Below, piece by piece: positions 7,385 through 14,017 of a stretch of DNA of 14,379 bases. A program made the position numbers and the translations under genes. The notes beneath the pieces were generated by a model. That model was not told where the DNA came from. It saw nothing but the letters and a program-made list of their open reading frames with translations, and made no database searches. This stretch comes from Phycisphaerales bacterium. GTDB lineage: Bacteria > Planctomycetota > Phycisphaerae > Tepidisphaerales > Tepidisphaeraceae. Within the stretch, counting starts at the first letter, position 1; the number at the start of each line of letters is the position of its first letter. The stretch spans positions 1-14,379 of the forward strand of contig JAQGHH010000549.1 in assembly GCA_028288945.1 (NCBI GenBank), read 5' to 3'.

Positions 7385-7502
7385 AGACCGGAGTGCCGGC
7401 AAGTTGTAGTGCCAATTCATTGACCTTTTAGCGCTCTCGGTTCCCTGGCGACTTTGGAGCAACTTCGCGACGAGGAATCCGCAAACCATCTTCGACCCAC
7501 GA

Positions 7503-7766
7503 TCAGTCCGCCTGCGCGCGGTTTTCGTGAAGCCAGATCAGCTCGTCGTCGCTCAGCCCGGCAAGGGCCGCTCGCAGGCCGGCGGTGCCGAGGCGATTGC
7601 GTGAGCGGTAGACCGAATAATCGAGCCACGCCATCGCGCCGCAATCCGGTTTCACCGTCAGCCAGAAGCCGACGCAATTGGACAGATAGCGCAGGTTGGC
7701 ATCCGTCAACCCAGCCGCAATCCGGCGAAGCTTTTCCGTGTCGATGGTTTGTTGTTGGGGAACCAT
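7503..7766 (-). CDS. Small protein of unknown function, 87 aa
   Basis: No family recognised. I chose ATG 7766 because a strong GGAGGG (minus strand, 7778-7773) lies 6 nt upstream. An ATG at 7796 would add ten residues without a ribosome site. The product is soluble-looking, with an early helix (TEKLRRIAAGLTDANLRYLSNCVGF), a central WLTVKPDCGAMAWLDYSVYRSRNRLG segment and a final acidic helix (LRAALAGLSDDELIWLHENRA). There is no signal peptide. It begins 40 bp after the stop of the radical SAM gene on the same strand, so the two are probably co-transcribed. Two cysteines (in SNCVG and PDCGA) are spaced too far apart for a simple zinc knuckle. The strong ribosome site and good coding pattern make it likely to be real. 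Confidence 0.68.
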   Translation of the reverse strand: MVPQQQTIDTEKLRRIAAGLTDANLRYLSNCVGFWLTVKPDCGAMAWLDYSVYRSRNRLGTAGLRAALAGLSDDELIWLHENRAQAD

Positions 7767-7806
7767 GTCCCACCCTCCGTTTGAACGAACGGTCATCGAT
7801 CGGTCG

Positions 7807-9339
7807 TCACACGCCCGCGGACACCACTGTGCCGGGCATCAGCGGGTCAGTTACAGCGTGCAGCCCGCGCGGCGCCGTTCGCGCCGCAAGTTTGGCGCGA
7901 AAGCGCACGTGCCTTCGGCGAGTCCATTCCACCAGCGGCCGCCATGCGCTTGCGGTCAGGCGGTGGCGGATGAGCAGCCGCCAAAGGCGGTTCGACCGTT
8001 TGTACAGGTAGCTCATTGCCAGGTAAGGCAGGACCGCGCGCCAGTCCTCCGGCCGTCGCCGCCAGATGGAGGCGGCGGAGAACAGCCGCCGGTAGCACCA
8101 CGCGTACCCTTCGGTCAATTCTTCGGGGGTCATGTGCTTAGGGCGGAAGACGACGTGGGCGGTATCGTACTTCTCCCAATCGCGGTGGAGCAGGCGGCCC
8201 TCACGATGCATCTGCGCGAACAGCGGCGTCCCGGGGTATGGAGTTAGGATGTGGAACGTTGCGCATTCCAGCCGGTTTTGTTCCACCCACTCGGCCGTGC
8301 GCGCGAAGACGTCGCTCCGGTCATGGTCGAAGCCGAGCACGAAGCTGGCGTTTACCTGAATCCCGTGGTCGTGGAGGATTTTCACCCGGCGGGCATAGTC
8401 TTCCGTCCGCGGGGTCTTCTTGCGTGCGTCCGTGAGATTGGCATCGGTCAGCGATTCGAACCCCACGAACACCCCCGTACAGCCGGCGAGCGCCATCTCG
8501 CGGATGAGCAAAGGATCGTCGGTCACGTCGATCGACACGGCCGCACTCCAGATCCGCTCGAGCGGCCGCAAGGCCCGGCAGAGTTGCCGTAAATACTGGG
8601 GCTTGGAGCCCAGGTTATTGTCGGTGAAAACCGCGTAGGGTTGGCCGTCCGCGAGGAACTCTTCGACGACCTGGGCCACGTCGCGCATCTGGTACGGCTG
8701 ATGCAGCCCCTCGGTCGAGAGATAGCAGAAGCCGCAACGGTTATGGCAGCCGCGGGTCGCGATGAGGCTCGTGGTCGTAAGAAAGCCGTCGCGCGCGAGG
8801 ATGTCGCGGCGCGGCGGCGGGTCTTCGCGGTAGGGCTTCAGATAACCGCCGCGGTACACCTTCTTGAGCGCGCCGGCTTCGATGTCGTGCAGGATCTGCG
8901 GCCAGATTTGCACGCCCTCGCCGATCGCCAGGACATCCGCGTGCGGCGCGCACTCTTCGGGGCAGGAGAGCACGTGCAGCCCGCCCAGCACCACCACGGC
9001 GCCGCGGGCACGGTACCAGGCGGCCAGCGCATAGGCGCGCCGCGCGAACGTGAGATGAACGCTGATGCCAACGACCCGCGGCATCGGGTCGAGCGGCGGG
9101 GGGCCTTGCAGCAGATTCTCGTCCCAATAGCGAACCTCCCATTCGGGCGGCGTCGCGCCGGCGATGCTGGTCAGCGCCAGCGTCGGCGTGAGCACGTGTT
9201 TGCCAAAGCTGGCGTGCGGGTCTTTCGGATAGAAAGGGTTGAGCAACAGCGCATAGTGCTGCCGCAGTTCGCCCGGCCGGCGGCACGGGTCGAGGCGGGG
9301 CGCGACCACCATTTCCCGCGGCATGTAAGAATAAGGCAA
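7807..9339 (-). CDS. B12-binding-domain radical SAM protein
   Basis: A 510-residue cytoplasmic class B radical SAM enzyme. The N-terminal third (about 30-165) is a cobalamin-binding-like Rossmann domain with LLLNPFYP, VVGISVHLTFARRAYALA, VVVLGGLHVLSCPEE and ADVLAIGEG. The DxHxxG histidine of base-off cobalamin binders is replaced (DENLLQG). The radical SAM core has the [4Fe-4S] motif C198-X3-C202-X2-C205 (RGCHNRCGFCYLS), then FTDNNLGSKP and GCTGVFVGFESL. The C-terminus (HILTPYPGTPLF, DWEKYDTAHVVFRPKHMTPEEL) resembles the DUF4070-type extension. The substrate is unknown. The start is TTG 9339, because AAGGAG (minus, 9351-9346) sits exactly 6 nt before it. ATG 9324 has no ribosome site at the right distance. 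A promoter and palindrome lie directly upstream, and an 87-codon gene follows. Confidence 0.9.
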   Translation of the reverse strand: MPYSYMPREMVVAPRLDPCRRPGELRQHYALLLNPFYPKDPHASFGKHVLTPTLALTSIAGATPPEWEVRYWDENLLQGPPPLDPMPRVVGISVHLTFARRAYALAAWYRARGAVVVLGGLHVLSCPEECAPHADVLAIGEGVQIWPQILHDIEAGALKKVYRGGYLKPYREDPPPRRDILARDGFLTTTSLIATRGCHNRCGFCYLSTEGLHQPYQMRDVAQVVEEFLADGQPYAVFTDNNLGSKPQYLRQLCRALRPLERIWSAAVSIDVTDDPLLIREMALAGCTGVFVGFESLTDANLTDARKKTPRTEDYARRVKILHDHGIQVNASFVLGFDHDRSDVFARTAEWVEQNRLECATFHILTPYPGTPLFAQMHREGRLLHRDWEKYDTAHVVFRPKHMTPEELTEGYAWCYRRLFSAASIWRRRPEDWRAVLPYLAMSYLYKRSNRLWRLLIRHRLTASAWRPLVEWTRRRHVRFRAKLAARTAPRGLHAVTDPLMPGTVVSAGV

Positions 9340-9353
9340 GTGACGCTCCTTCT

Positions 9354-9368
9354 CTTTACGACGTAAAG
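9354..9368. promoter_or_regulatory. Perfect palindrome, candidate operator for the radical SAM gene
   Basis: ctttacg-a-cgtaaag is a 7-bp inverted repeat around one central base. It overlaps the minus-strand -10-like element and the expected transcription start, and ends 2 bp before the AAGGAG ribosome site. This is a classic repressor position, though the regulator is unknown. Confidence 0.55.
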
Positions 9369-9394
9369 TATATCGGCCCGCGGGAGCTTTGCAA
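9367..9394 (-). promoter_or_regulatory. Candidate sigma-70-type promoter of the radical SAM gene
   Basis: On the minus strand TTGCAA (9394-9389) and TATACT (9372-9367) are separated by 16 nt. These match 4/6 and 5/6 of the consensus. Transcription would start near 9360, giving a short leader to TTG 9339. Confidence 0.5.
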
Positions 9395-9547
9395 CATAAA
9401 GTTTTCAGGATTTGCGATGAATCGTGGCCGTTGGTCGTGCGCAGCGGGCCGTAGCCGGGCACTTGCTGCCTTGTGGAATGGCGCCCGGACAACCGATCTC
9501 GCTCACCCATCTCACCCGTGCATCATGCCGGGCCGCAACGCCCGCTT

Positions 9548-9585
9548 GCGCCTCCTATCGATTCAGGCGCGGAATCGGTTAGAAT
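9548..9585 (+). promoter_or_regulatory. Inverted repeat plus -10-like element upstream of the STAS gene
   Basis: gcgcct (9548-9553) and aggcgc (9565-9570) form a 6-bp inverted repeat with an 11-nt spacer. TAGAAT follows at 9580-9585, 10 nt before the start codon. No good -35 is seen at the usual distance, so this is tentative. Confidence 0.28.
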
Positions 9586-9595
9586 TGGTGGTCGC

Positions 9596-9955
9596 ATGCC
9601 CCATGATTTGTTTCAAGTCTCCGAAATCGACGATGCCACTGTCGTTGAATTGTCGTTGCCGCAGACGCTGGACAGCGGGGAATTCGATCGGCTCAACGAG
9701 GCGCTTCTAAGCCTTCTTGGCGGGCGGCCGGACGGGCGCTGGGTGCTGGACCTCTCCCGCCTCTCTTACATGGGAAGCTCGGCGCTGGGCCTGATGGTGA
9801 ACCTCCGCCAGCGCGTGAAACAGGACGGCGGGAAGCTGGTTCTGTGCGGCATTTCCGCGCGACTGATGCAAATTTTTCAAGCCTGCTGCATGGAACGGCT
9901 CTTCACGATCAAGCCGACGCGCGTCGATGCGCTGCGGGCGGTGGGCGCGGGTTAA
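9596..9955 (+). CDS. STAS-domain protein, anti-sigma factor antagonist type
   Basis: A 119-residue single-domain STAS protein, similar in size to SpoIIAA/RsbV-type antagonists (about 110-120). Such proteins bind an anti-sigma kinase in a phosphorylation-dependent way and free a sigma factor or another partner. The visible fold runs as beta strand DATVVELSLPQTL, helix EFDRLNEALLSLL, strand WVLDLSRLSYMG, then the SSALGLMVNL loop-helix, strand KLVLCGI and the helix LMQIFQACCMERLF. The putative phospho-acceptor is Ser61. The preceding Asp common in the family (DSSGLG) is Gly here (GSSALG). ATG 9596 is preceded by a GGTGG site. No anti-sigma kinase or sigma factor gene is adjacent, so it may act with partners encoded elsewhere. 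It converges on pgeF. Confidence 0.86.
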   Translation: MPHDLFQVSEIDDATVVELSLPQTLDSGEFDRLNEALLSLLGGRPDGRWVLDLSRLSYMGSSALGLMVNLRQRVKQDGGKLVLCGISARLMQIFQACCMERLFTIKPTRVDALRAVGAG

Positions 9956-9996
9956 GACCGCCACCAATTGCTGGTCGTGAAGAAAGACTTCAACCG

Positions 9997-10020
9997 CCAA
10001 GGCACCAGGACGCCGAGGAT
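9997..10020 (+). repeat. Short-period CCAAGG repeat in the STAS/pgeF convergent spacer
   Basis: Three 8-bp units: ccaaggca (9997-10004), ccaggacg (10005-10012) and ccgaggat (10013-10020). The run is embedded in a 133-bp spacer. It is the same type as the run at 6962-6987. Confidence 0.55.
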
Positions 10021-10088
10021 GAAATTAGATTCTGGCCTGGTCTCGTGACCGCTCTCTCATTCTCAAATTCTTGGGCCCGGCCCTTCAT

Positions 10089-10889
10089 TTATCCGGCGCA
10101 CTGAATTACCGCCGCCATCCGCCCCGTTACGCCGTTGTCCCGGCGATGGGAAAAAAATTCGCCGGCATGCCGGTACGTGCAGCGGTCGGTCATGTCGATG
10201 CGCTCTCGCAGAACTCCCGCGCCGACGAGTTGCCGTCGCGCCGCTTCCCGCAGATCCACCAAACCTTTTCCATCGGAGCGCCTGCGGAAGGGGGCTTCGG
10301 GGCCGAAGACGCGGGTGAACTCGTCGAGCACCTCCGGCCCCACCTCGAACGCGTCCCCGCCGATGCACGGCCCGATCGCGGCAATACAGTTCGCCGATTT
10401 GCCGTGGATTTCAGCAATGTCATGCAGGGCTGCCGGGATGATCCCGGCCACGACGCCGCGCCACCCGGCGTGCACCGCCGCCACAATCCGCCCATCGCCG
10501 CCGGCGATCAGCACCGGCACGCAATCCGCCACCCGAACGGAAGCCACGCGCGACGGGTCGTCGCTCACAATCGCGTCCGCCTTGGCGGAATTGTCAAACA
10601 CTTCGCCGCGGCGCACGCGAGCGATGTTTGAGCCGTGGACTTGGTGCACCCGGCAAGGCTGCTCCAGAGAGCACCCCGCCGCCCGCTGCAATCGGCGGTA
10701 GTTTTCCCAGATGCGTTCGTAGTCGTCCTGCACGTCGCAGCCGTTGGGATTGCCCAGGTTCATCGAGTCAAACGGGGCGGGGCTGATACCTCCCAGCCGC
10801 GTGCTGAACGCGTGGGCGACGCCAATGCTTTGCAGAAGGGGGGAGATGTACGCGACAATTCCGTCCGTGAGTGACTGCCTTATGAGCAT
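10089..10889 (-). CDS. pgeF: Peptidoglycan editing factor / YfiH-type multicopper-oxidase-fold protein
   Basis: A 266-residue DUF152/YfiH-family protein. In E. coli the family protects peptidoglycan against misincorporation of L-Ser; human and bacterial members also show purine nucleoside phosphorylase or oxidoreductase activity. The metal-site residues are all visible: His85 in RVHQVHG, Cys123 in VADCVPV and His140 in VHAGWRG. Other family blocks are AFSTRLGGIS near the start, ADAIVSDDP, AIGPCIGGDAFEVG and the C-terminal DRCTYRHAGEFFSHRRDNGVTGRMAAVI. The length is normal. ATG 10889 matches the family N-terminus, although no ribosome site is visible. The open frame continues much further upstream, but that part is antisense to coaD. 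It is divergent from coaD across a 102-bp gap. Confidence 0.92.
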   Translation of the reverse strand: MLIRQSLTDGIVAYISPLLQSIGVAHAFSTRLGGISPAPFDSMNLGNPNGCDVQDDYERIWENYRRLQRAAGCSLEQPCRVHQVHGSNIARVRRGEVFDNSAKADAIVSDDPSRVASVRVADCVPVLIAGGDGRIVAAVHAGWRGVVAGIIPAALHDIAEIHGKSANCIAAIGPCIGGDAFEVGPEVLDEFTRVFGPEAPFRRRSDGKGLVDLREAARRQLVGAGVLRERIDMTDRCTYRHAGEFFSHRRDNGVTGRMAAVIQCAG

Positions 10890-10926
10890 GGTGGGGGTAT
10901 CGTAGCGGGGCGGCGCGGGAGAAAAA

Positions 10927-10947
10927 GTTGGACCGAAAGAATCCAAC
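10927..10947. promoter_or_regulatory. Inverted repeat in the pgeF/coaD divergent gap
   Basis: gttgga (10927-10932) and tccaac (10942-10947) are separated by 9 bp, near the middle of the divergent spacer. This may be a shared operator; no good -10/-35 pair was found beside it. Confidence 0.25.
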
Positions 10948-10991
10948 GCACGCTTCCACTTTTCGGGGGCAATGCGTACTGTGTGGCGGCC

Positions 10992-11528
10992 ATGCCGACG
11001 CGGGCCCGAAAAATCGCCGTCTTTCCCGGGCAGTTCGACCCGATCACCAACGGCCACCTCGACGTGATCCGCCGGGGCGTCGGGCTGTTCGATGAGTTGA
11101 TCGTGGCGGTCGGCATCAACCCGGAAAAGCGGGAGATGTTCAGCATAGACGAGCGTGTGAGCATGATGCGCACGCTGCTCCGCGACACCGCCGTCCGTGT
11201 GGAACAATACACCGGGCTTACCGTCGATTTCGTCCGCCAGGCCAAGGCCACCGCGATCCTGCGGGGCATCCGCGACGTCTCCGACCTTCGGTACGAGTTC
11301 CAACTGGCGCTGGCCAACCGCGCCGTCGGCGGGGTGGAAACGGTTTTCATCATGGCCGGCGACCAGTACGCCCTGACCAGCAGCAGCCTGATTCGCCAGG
11401 TCGTATCGCTCGGCGGCGACGTCCAGCAGCTCTCGGCAATCCTTCCTGAAATCGTGATCGCGAAGCTCCGGCAAAAGCAGCACCTGGCGGACATCGAACC
11501 CGCCCTCCCCGATGCTCCGGCCAATTGA
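10992..11528 (+). CDS. coaD: Phosphopantetheine adenylyltransferase
   Basis: Cytoplasmic enzyme that transfers AMP from ATP to 4'-phosphopantetheine, giving dephospho-CoA, the penultimate step of coenzyme A synthesis. The 178-residue product has the nucleotidyltransferase signature near its N-terminus (FPGQFDPITNGHLDVI), with TNGH at 19-22. Gln replaces the usual Ser in GSFDP. Further motifs are LRGIRDVSDLRYEFQLALANR and the C-terminal TSSSLIR, the ISSTxxR-type motif for ATP phosphates. Length is slightly above the typical 160 because of extra residues at both ends. I chose ATG 10992; GTG 10983 would add three residues. Neither has a strong ribosome site. It is divergent from pgeF. Confidence 0.96.
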   Translation: MPTRARKIAVFPGQFDPITNGHLDVIRRGVGLFDELIVAVGINPEKREMFSIDERVSMMRTLLRDTAVRVEQYTGLTVDFVRQAKATAILRGIRDVSDLRYEFQLALANRAVGGVETVFIMAGDQYALTSSSLIRQVVSLGGDVQQLSAILPEIVIAKLRQKQHLADIEPALPDAPAN

Positions 11529-12041
11529 GAGCTTCGCAACAAAATTTTGGCCCTGTTGCAATACAACCCGCGATCAAGCGTATCTATTTAATCCCCATGC
11601 CTATTACCGCGTTTTTTATCCGACGCGCCGATTCTGCGTACCGGCCACAACTTTAATTTCCGCAGGAGTTTGCATCCATTTGTTCGCCAATATTCGCCGG
11701 AGCGACGCTGATGCGCCCACGGATTCTTCTTGACAATTGGCCGAAACACGATAATTTGGGCCAAGCTTGAGTCTGATCCGGCGTCGACACCTTAGATGTG
11801 CATCCGAGGCGTGAATGCTTGCAGTCGTCAGCAACCCTCCGATCGTTAGTAGGCGAAGGATTCTCTTTTATTCTTAGAAACAATGCGCCGGCGATGTTCG
11901 CCGGTGTGGCATCACCGTCGCGTAAAGCGGTCTCCGTCCGGCATAGCAGCCATCCATGCTGCAAACGGCAATCATCCGTTCATCCCATTTCGCCGGCCCG
12001 GTGAATCGTCAGCGCGCGGCACTCTCGAAAGGAGCTTCTTT
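11529..12041 (+). other. 513-bp non-coding region, long leader of pseudopilin 2
   Basis: No convincing gene is found. It contains a TTGACA at 11730-11735, a hairpin ccggcga-tgt-tcgccgg (11888-11904) extendable with G-T pairs, and a smaller gcagc-catccat-gctgc stem near 11946-11962. An AAAGGAG follows just before the downstream gene. The part before about 11880 is AT-richer than the genes. If the TTGACA marks the promoter, the mRNA leader would be about 280 nt. Confidence 0.5.
11730..11757 (+). promoter_or_regulatory. Tentative promoter for pseudopilin 2
   Basis: The -35 hexamer TTGACA (11730-11735) is perfect. The best -10 options are TAATTT at 16-nt spacing (weak match) or GATAAT at a too-short 14 nt. 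Planctomycete promoter rules are poorly known to me, so confidence is low. Confidence 0.3.
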
Positions 12042-12923
12042 ATGAAGCTGCAACGTTCCTCCCGCCGCCTGGGTTTCACCCTGGTGGAGCTGCTGGTGGT
12101 CATCGGGATCATCGCGCTTCTCATCTCCATTCTTCTCCCGGCCCTTAACCGCGCCCGCGAACAGGCCAACCGCGTCAAGTGTGCCAGTAACCTCCGTCAG
12201 ATCGGTTTGGCGATGATCATGTACGCCAACGCCGAAAAGAACGGTGGTTTCCCCCGCACCATCTTCGACCAGAACGCAGCCCCGGTGCTTACCCTCACGA
12301 CCGCCGGGTTTAAAAAGCCCAACAGCTTCGACACCGCCGTTGGCCCCAACAACGTCCCCGCCAGCTTCTTTCTCGTGCTCAAGACTCAGGACATCACCTC
12401 TGAAGTCTTTACCTGCCCCTCCAGCCAGGCGGAGCGCGGGTTCGTTGACGCAACCCAAGGGCCCATCCAGGGTTCCAGCAATTGGGCTTCGATCAAGAAC
12501 AACCTGAGTTACTCGGTCAACGTGATGTTCCCGGGTGCCAACGCCATTTCCGGCGGTTGGAAGTGGAACAACACGCTCAGCTCCGACTACGCCATCGCGG
12601 CCGACATCAACCCCGGCAACAGCGGTGGCTCCAGCCCGACCAATGCCGTCAGCTCCCCCAGCCACGGCGCCGCCCGTCAGGACATGGCCAAGGCCAACAC
12701 CAACAACCACAAGAACGACGGCCAGAACGTCCTTTATGCCGACGGCCACGTGGAGTTCAACTCCTCGCCCTACTGCGGCAGCCCGCGTCAGGACCTCGGG
12801 TTTAAGGACAACATCTACACCAAAGACAACGGCGGAAACCATGACGGCGGCGTCGCAAACTCGGGAGCCTTCCCGAGCGACCCCCTCGACTCCGTCCTCC
12901 TCCCCGATGACGATGCACTCTAA
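12042..12923 (+). CDS. Pseudopilin-type protein with prepilin N-terminus and ADGH box (second copy)
   Basis: A 293-residue planctomycete-type pseudopilin. The leader is short and basic (MKLQRSSRRLG) and cleavage is expected after Gly11, before FTLVELLVVIGIIALLISILLP; Glu16 is the +5 residue. The helix continues into ALNRAREQANRVKCASNLRQIGLAMIMYANAEKNG. An EVFTCP motif lies near 121-126. NVLYADGHVEF lies near 229-239, with 10 residues between His223 and DG. The tail beyond the DG box is long and Asp/Gly/Asn-rich, ending PDDDAL. ATG 12042 has an excellent AAAGGAG (12028-12034) at 7-nt spacing. The gene stands alone with its own strong terminator and no pilus machinery nearby. It aligns with the first pseudopilin through the N-terminal ~60 residues and the DG box only, so the middle region is likely the functionally variable part. 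Confidence 0.92.
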   Translation: MKLQRSSRRLGFTLVELLVVIGIIALLISILLPALNRAREQANRVKCASNLRQIGLAMIMYANAEKNGGFPRTIFDQNAAPVLTLTTAGFKKPNSFDTAVGPNNVPASFFLVLKTQDITSEVFTCPSSQAERGFVDATQGPIQGSSNWASIKNNLSYSVNVMFPGANAISGGWKWNNTLSSDYAIAADINPGNSGGSSPTNAVSSPSHGAARQDMAKANTNNHKNDGQNVLYADGHVEFNSSPYCGSPRQDLGFKDNIYTKDNGGNHDGGVANSGAFPSDPLDSVLLPDDDAL

Positions 12924-12952
12924 GTTCTGCTGACTCTTCGGTACGCAATACC

Positions 12953-12984
12953 CAAGGCCCGCCCTCACCGGCGGGCCTTGTTTT
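12953..12984 (+). terminator. Strong intrinsic terminator of pseudopilin 2
   Basis: A perfect 11-bp stem, caaggcccgcc/ggcgggccttg (12953-12963 with 12970-12980), has a 6-nt loop and is followed directly by TTTT and a T-rich stretch. It ends 17 bp before the start codon of the next gene. Confidence 0.95.
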
Positions 12985-13001
12985 ATTTGACGGGAGCCCC
13001 A

Positions 13002-13988
13002 ATGAAAGCATGGCTGCTCGACGGCCTCGGAGGAATTGACCGGCTAAGGCTCGCCGACGCCCCCGACCCCACGCCCGCCGCGGGCGAAGTCGTGTTGGAC
13101 GTACGCTACGCCGCCCTCAACCCCGCCGACCGCTATCTCGCCGAGGGACAATACCCCGCCCGCCCGCCACTTCCTCACATCCTGGGGCGCGACGGATTCG
13201 GGACCGTGACGGCCGTCGGACCGGGCGTCACCGGCATACGCCTGGGCGATCACAAGACCATCCTCCGCGGCGAAACGGGCGTGAGCCGGTGGGGCACATT
13301 CGCACAGCGCGTCGCGGTCTCCGTCGAATGGCTGGTGGACGCGCCAGCTGGTTGGACCCAGCAGCAAGCTGCCGCGGCGGCTCTCACCTACGTCACCGCT
13401 TATCAAGCGCTCCTGCAATGGGGTGAGCTGCCCCCGTCGGTTGTGCTGATCACGGGCGCTTCGGGGGGCGTTGGGGTTGCCAGCCTTCAACTCGGCGCCG
13501 CGCTGGGCCACACCATGCTCGCGCTGTCGCGTGGCGATTCCAAGCATCAGCAGCTCCTTTCATTGGGCGCAGCCGCGGTCTTCGACCCCGAATCGCCGAC
13601 GTGGCGCAAGCAGGTGAAGGAGTTCCTCAAGGGCCGCCGGGTGGACCTCGCGATCGACAACATCGGCGGCCCGCTCTTTTCCGAAGTCCTCGACACACTG
13701 GGCGAGTGGGGTAAGGTGAGCGTCGTCGGCCGGCTCGCCGGCCCGGTGCCGCAGTTCAACACCGCGGCCCTTTTCTTCCGCCGGCTCCGCATCGGGGGCG
13801 TCGCCGTCGGCTCCTACACCAACGCCGAAAGCCGCGCCGCCTGGCAGGCGATTATCGATCTGCTCGGCCGCACCGGCGCGACGCCCGTGATCGACCGCGT
13901 TTTCCCCTTCGACCAGCTCCCCGCCGCCTTCGACCGCCTCGCCCAGGGCCCGGTGGGGAAGGTGCTGCTGGACGTCGGCACAATTTGA
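13002..13988 (+). CDS. MDR-superfamily oxidoreductase, zinc-free quinone-oxidoreductase-like
   Basis: A 328-residue NAD(P)H-dependent medium-chain dehydrogenase/reductase, cytoplasmic. The N-terminal GroES-like catalytic domain shows MKAWLLDGLGGIDRL, the ALNPADRY segment (NPxD, about 40-43) and LGRDGFGTVTAVGPGV. The Rossmann domain has the dinucleotide motif ITGASGGVGVASLQL (GASGGVG at 152-158), then DLAIDNIGGPLF. The catalytic-zinc Cys and the structural-zinc four-Cys loop of alcohol dehydrogenases are absent. This points to the quinone reductase, enoyl reductase or zeta-crystallin branch rather than a zinc alcohol dehydrogenase. The substrate is unknown. ATG 13002 follows GGGAG (12992-12996) at 5 nt. 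The NIPSNAP gene begins 29 bp downstream and is probably in the same operon. Confidence 0.9.
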   Translation: MKAWLLDGLGGIDRLRLADAPDPTPAAGEVVLDVRYAALNPADRYLAEGQYPARPPLPHILGRDGFGTVTAVGPGVTGIRLGDHKTILRGETGVSRWGTFAQRVAVSVEWLVDAPAGWTQQQAAAAALTYVTAYQALLQWGELPPSVVLITGASGGVGVASLQLGAALGHTMLALSRGDSKHQQLLSLGAAAVFDPESPTWRKQVKEFLKGRRVDLAIDNIGGPLFSEVLDTLGEWGKVSVVGRLAGPVPQFNTAALFFRRLRIGGVAVGSYTNAESRAAWQAIIDLLGRTGATPVIDRVFPFDQLPAAFDRLAQGPVGKVLLDVGTI

Positions 13989-14017
13989 TGGATGATGGCG
14001 TGAAAGGAGCAAACCCC

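Larger units (their letters stand above)
7020..7502. other. Non-coding 483-bp region with repeats and small palindromes
   Basis: No convincing gene is present. The region contains the four-unit 9-bp repeat (7072-7107) and a perfect TATAAT (7155-7160) with no -35 partner. It also has the palindromes atccc-atg-gggat (7191-7203) and tcggc-aga-gccga (7302-7314), and the inverted repeat ctctccc/gggagag (7361-7384). The stretch 7141-7300 is visibly AT-richer than the flanking genes. It separates the end of a plus-strand unit from the end of a minus-strand unit, so it is a convergent spacer. Confidence 0.6.

Noticed and set aside
7181..7423. 80-codon plus-strand open frame in the 7.0-7.5 kb spacer
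   Set aside because: It starts at TTG or at an ATG inside a palindrome, has no ribosome site, and its C-terminal part is just a reading of the ctctccc/gggagag inverted repeat.
8641..9366. 241-codon plus-strand open frame
   Set aside because: It is antisense to the radical SAM gene, which has the cysteine motif and full-length homology pattern.
9340..9510. 57-codon N-terminal extension of the radical SAM gene
   Set aside because: AAGGAG sits exactly 6 nt before TTG 9339 and a promoter-like sequence lies at 9367-9394, inside the extension. The extension itself has no family resemblance.
10073..10083. gggcc/ggccc palindrome just after pgeF
   Set aside because: The arms are separated by a single base and there is no T-run, so it cannot form a normal terminator hairpin.
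10890..11561. Upstream extension of the pgeF reading frame by about 220 codons
   Set aside because: It runs antisense through coaD. The family N-terminus is found at ATG 10889, and the extra sequence has no domain character.
12009..12968. 319-codon minus-strand open frame
   Set aside because: Antisense to pseudopilin 2. The Val/Gly-rich translation reflects reversed Asn/Asp/Thr codons and overlaps the terminator region.
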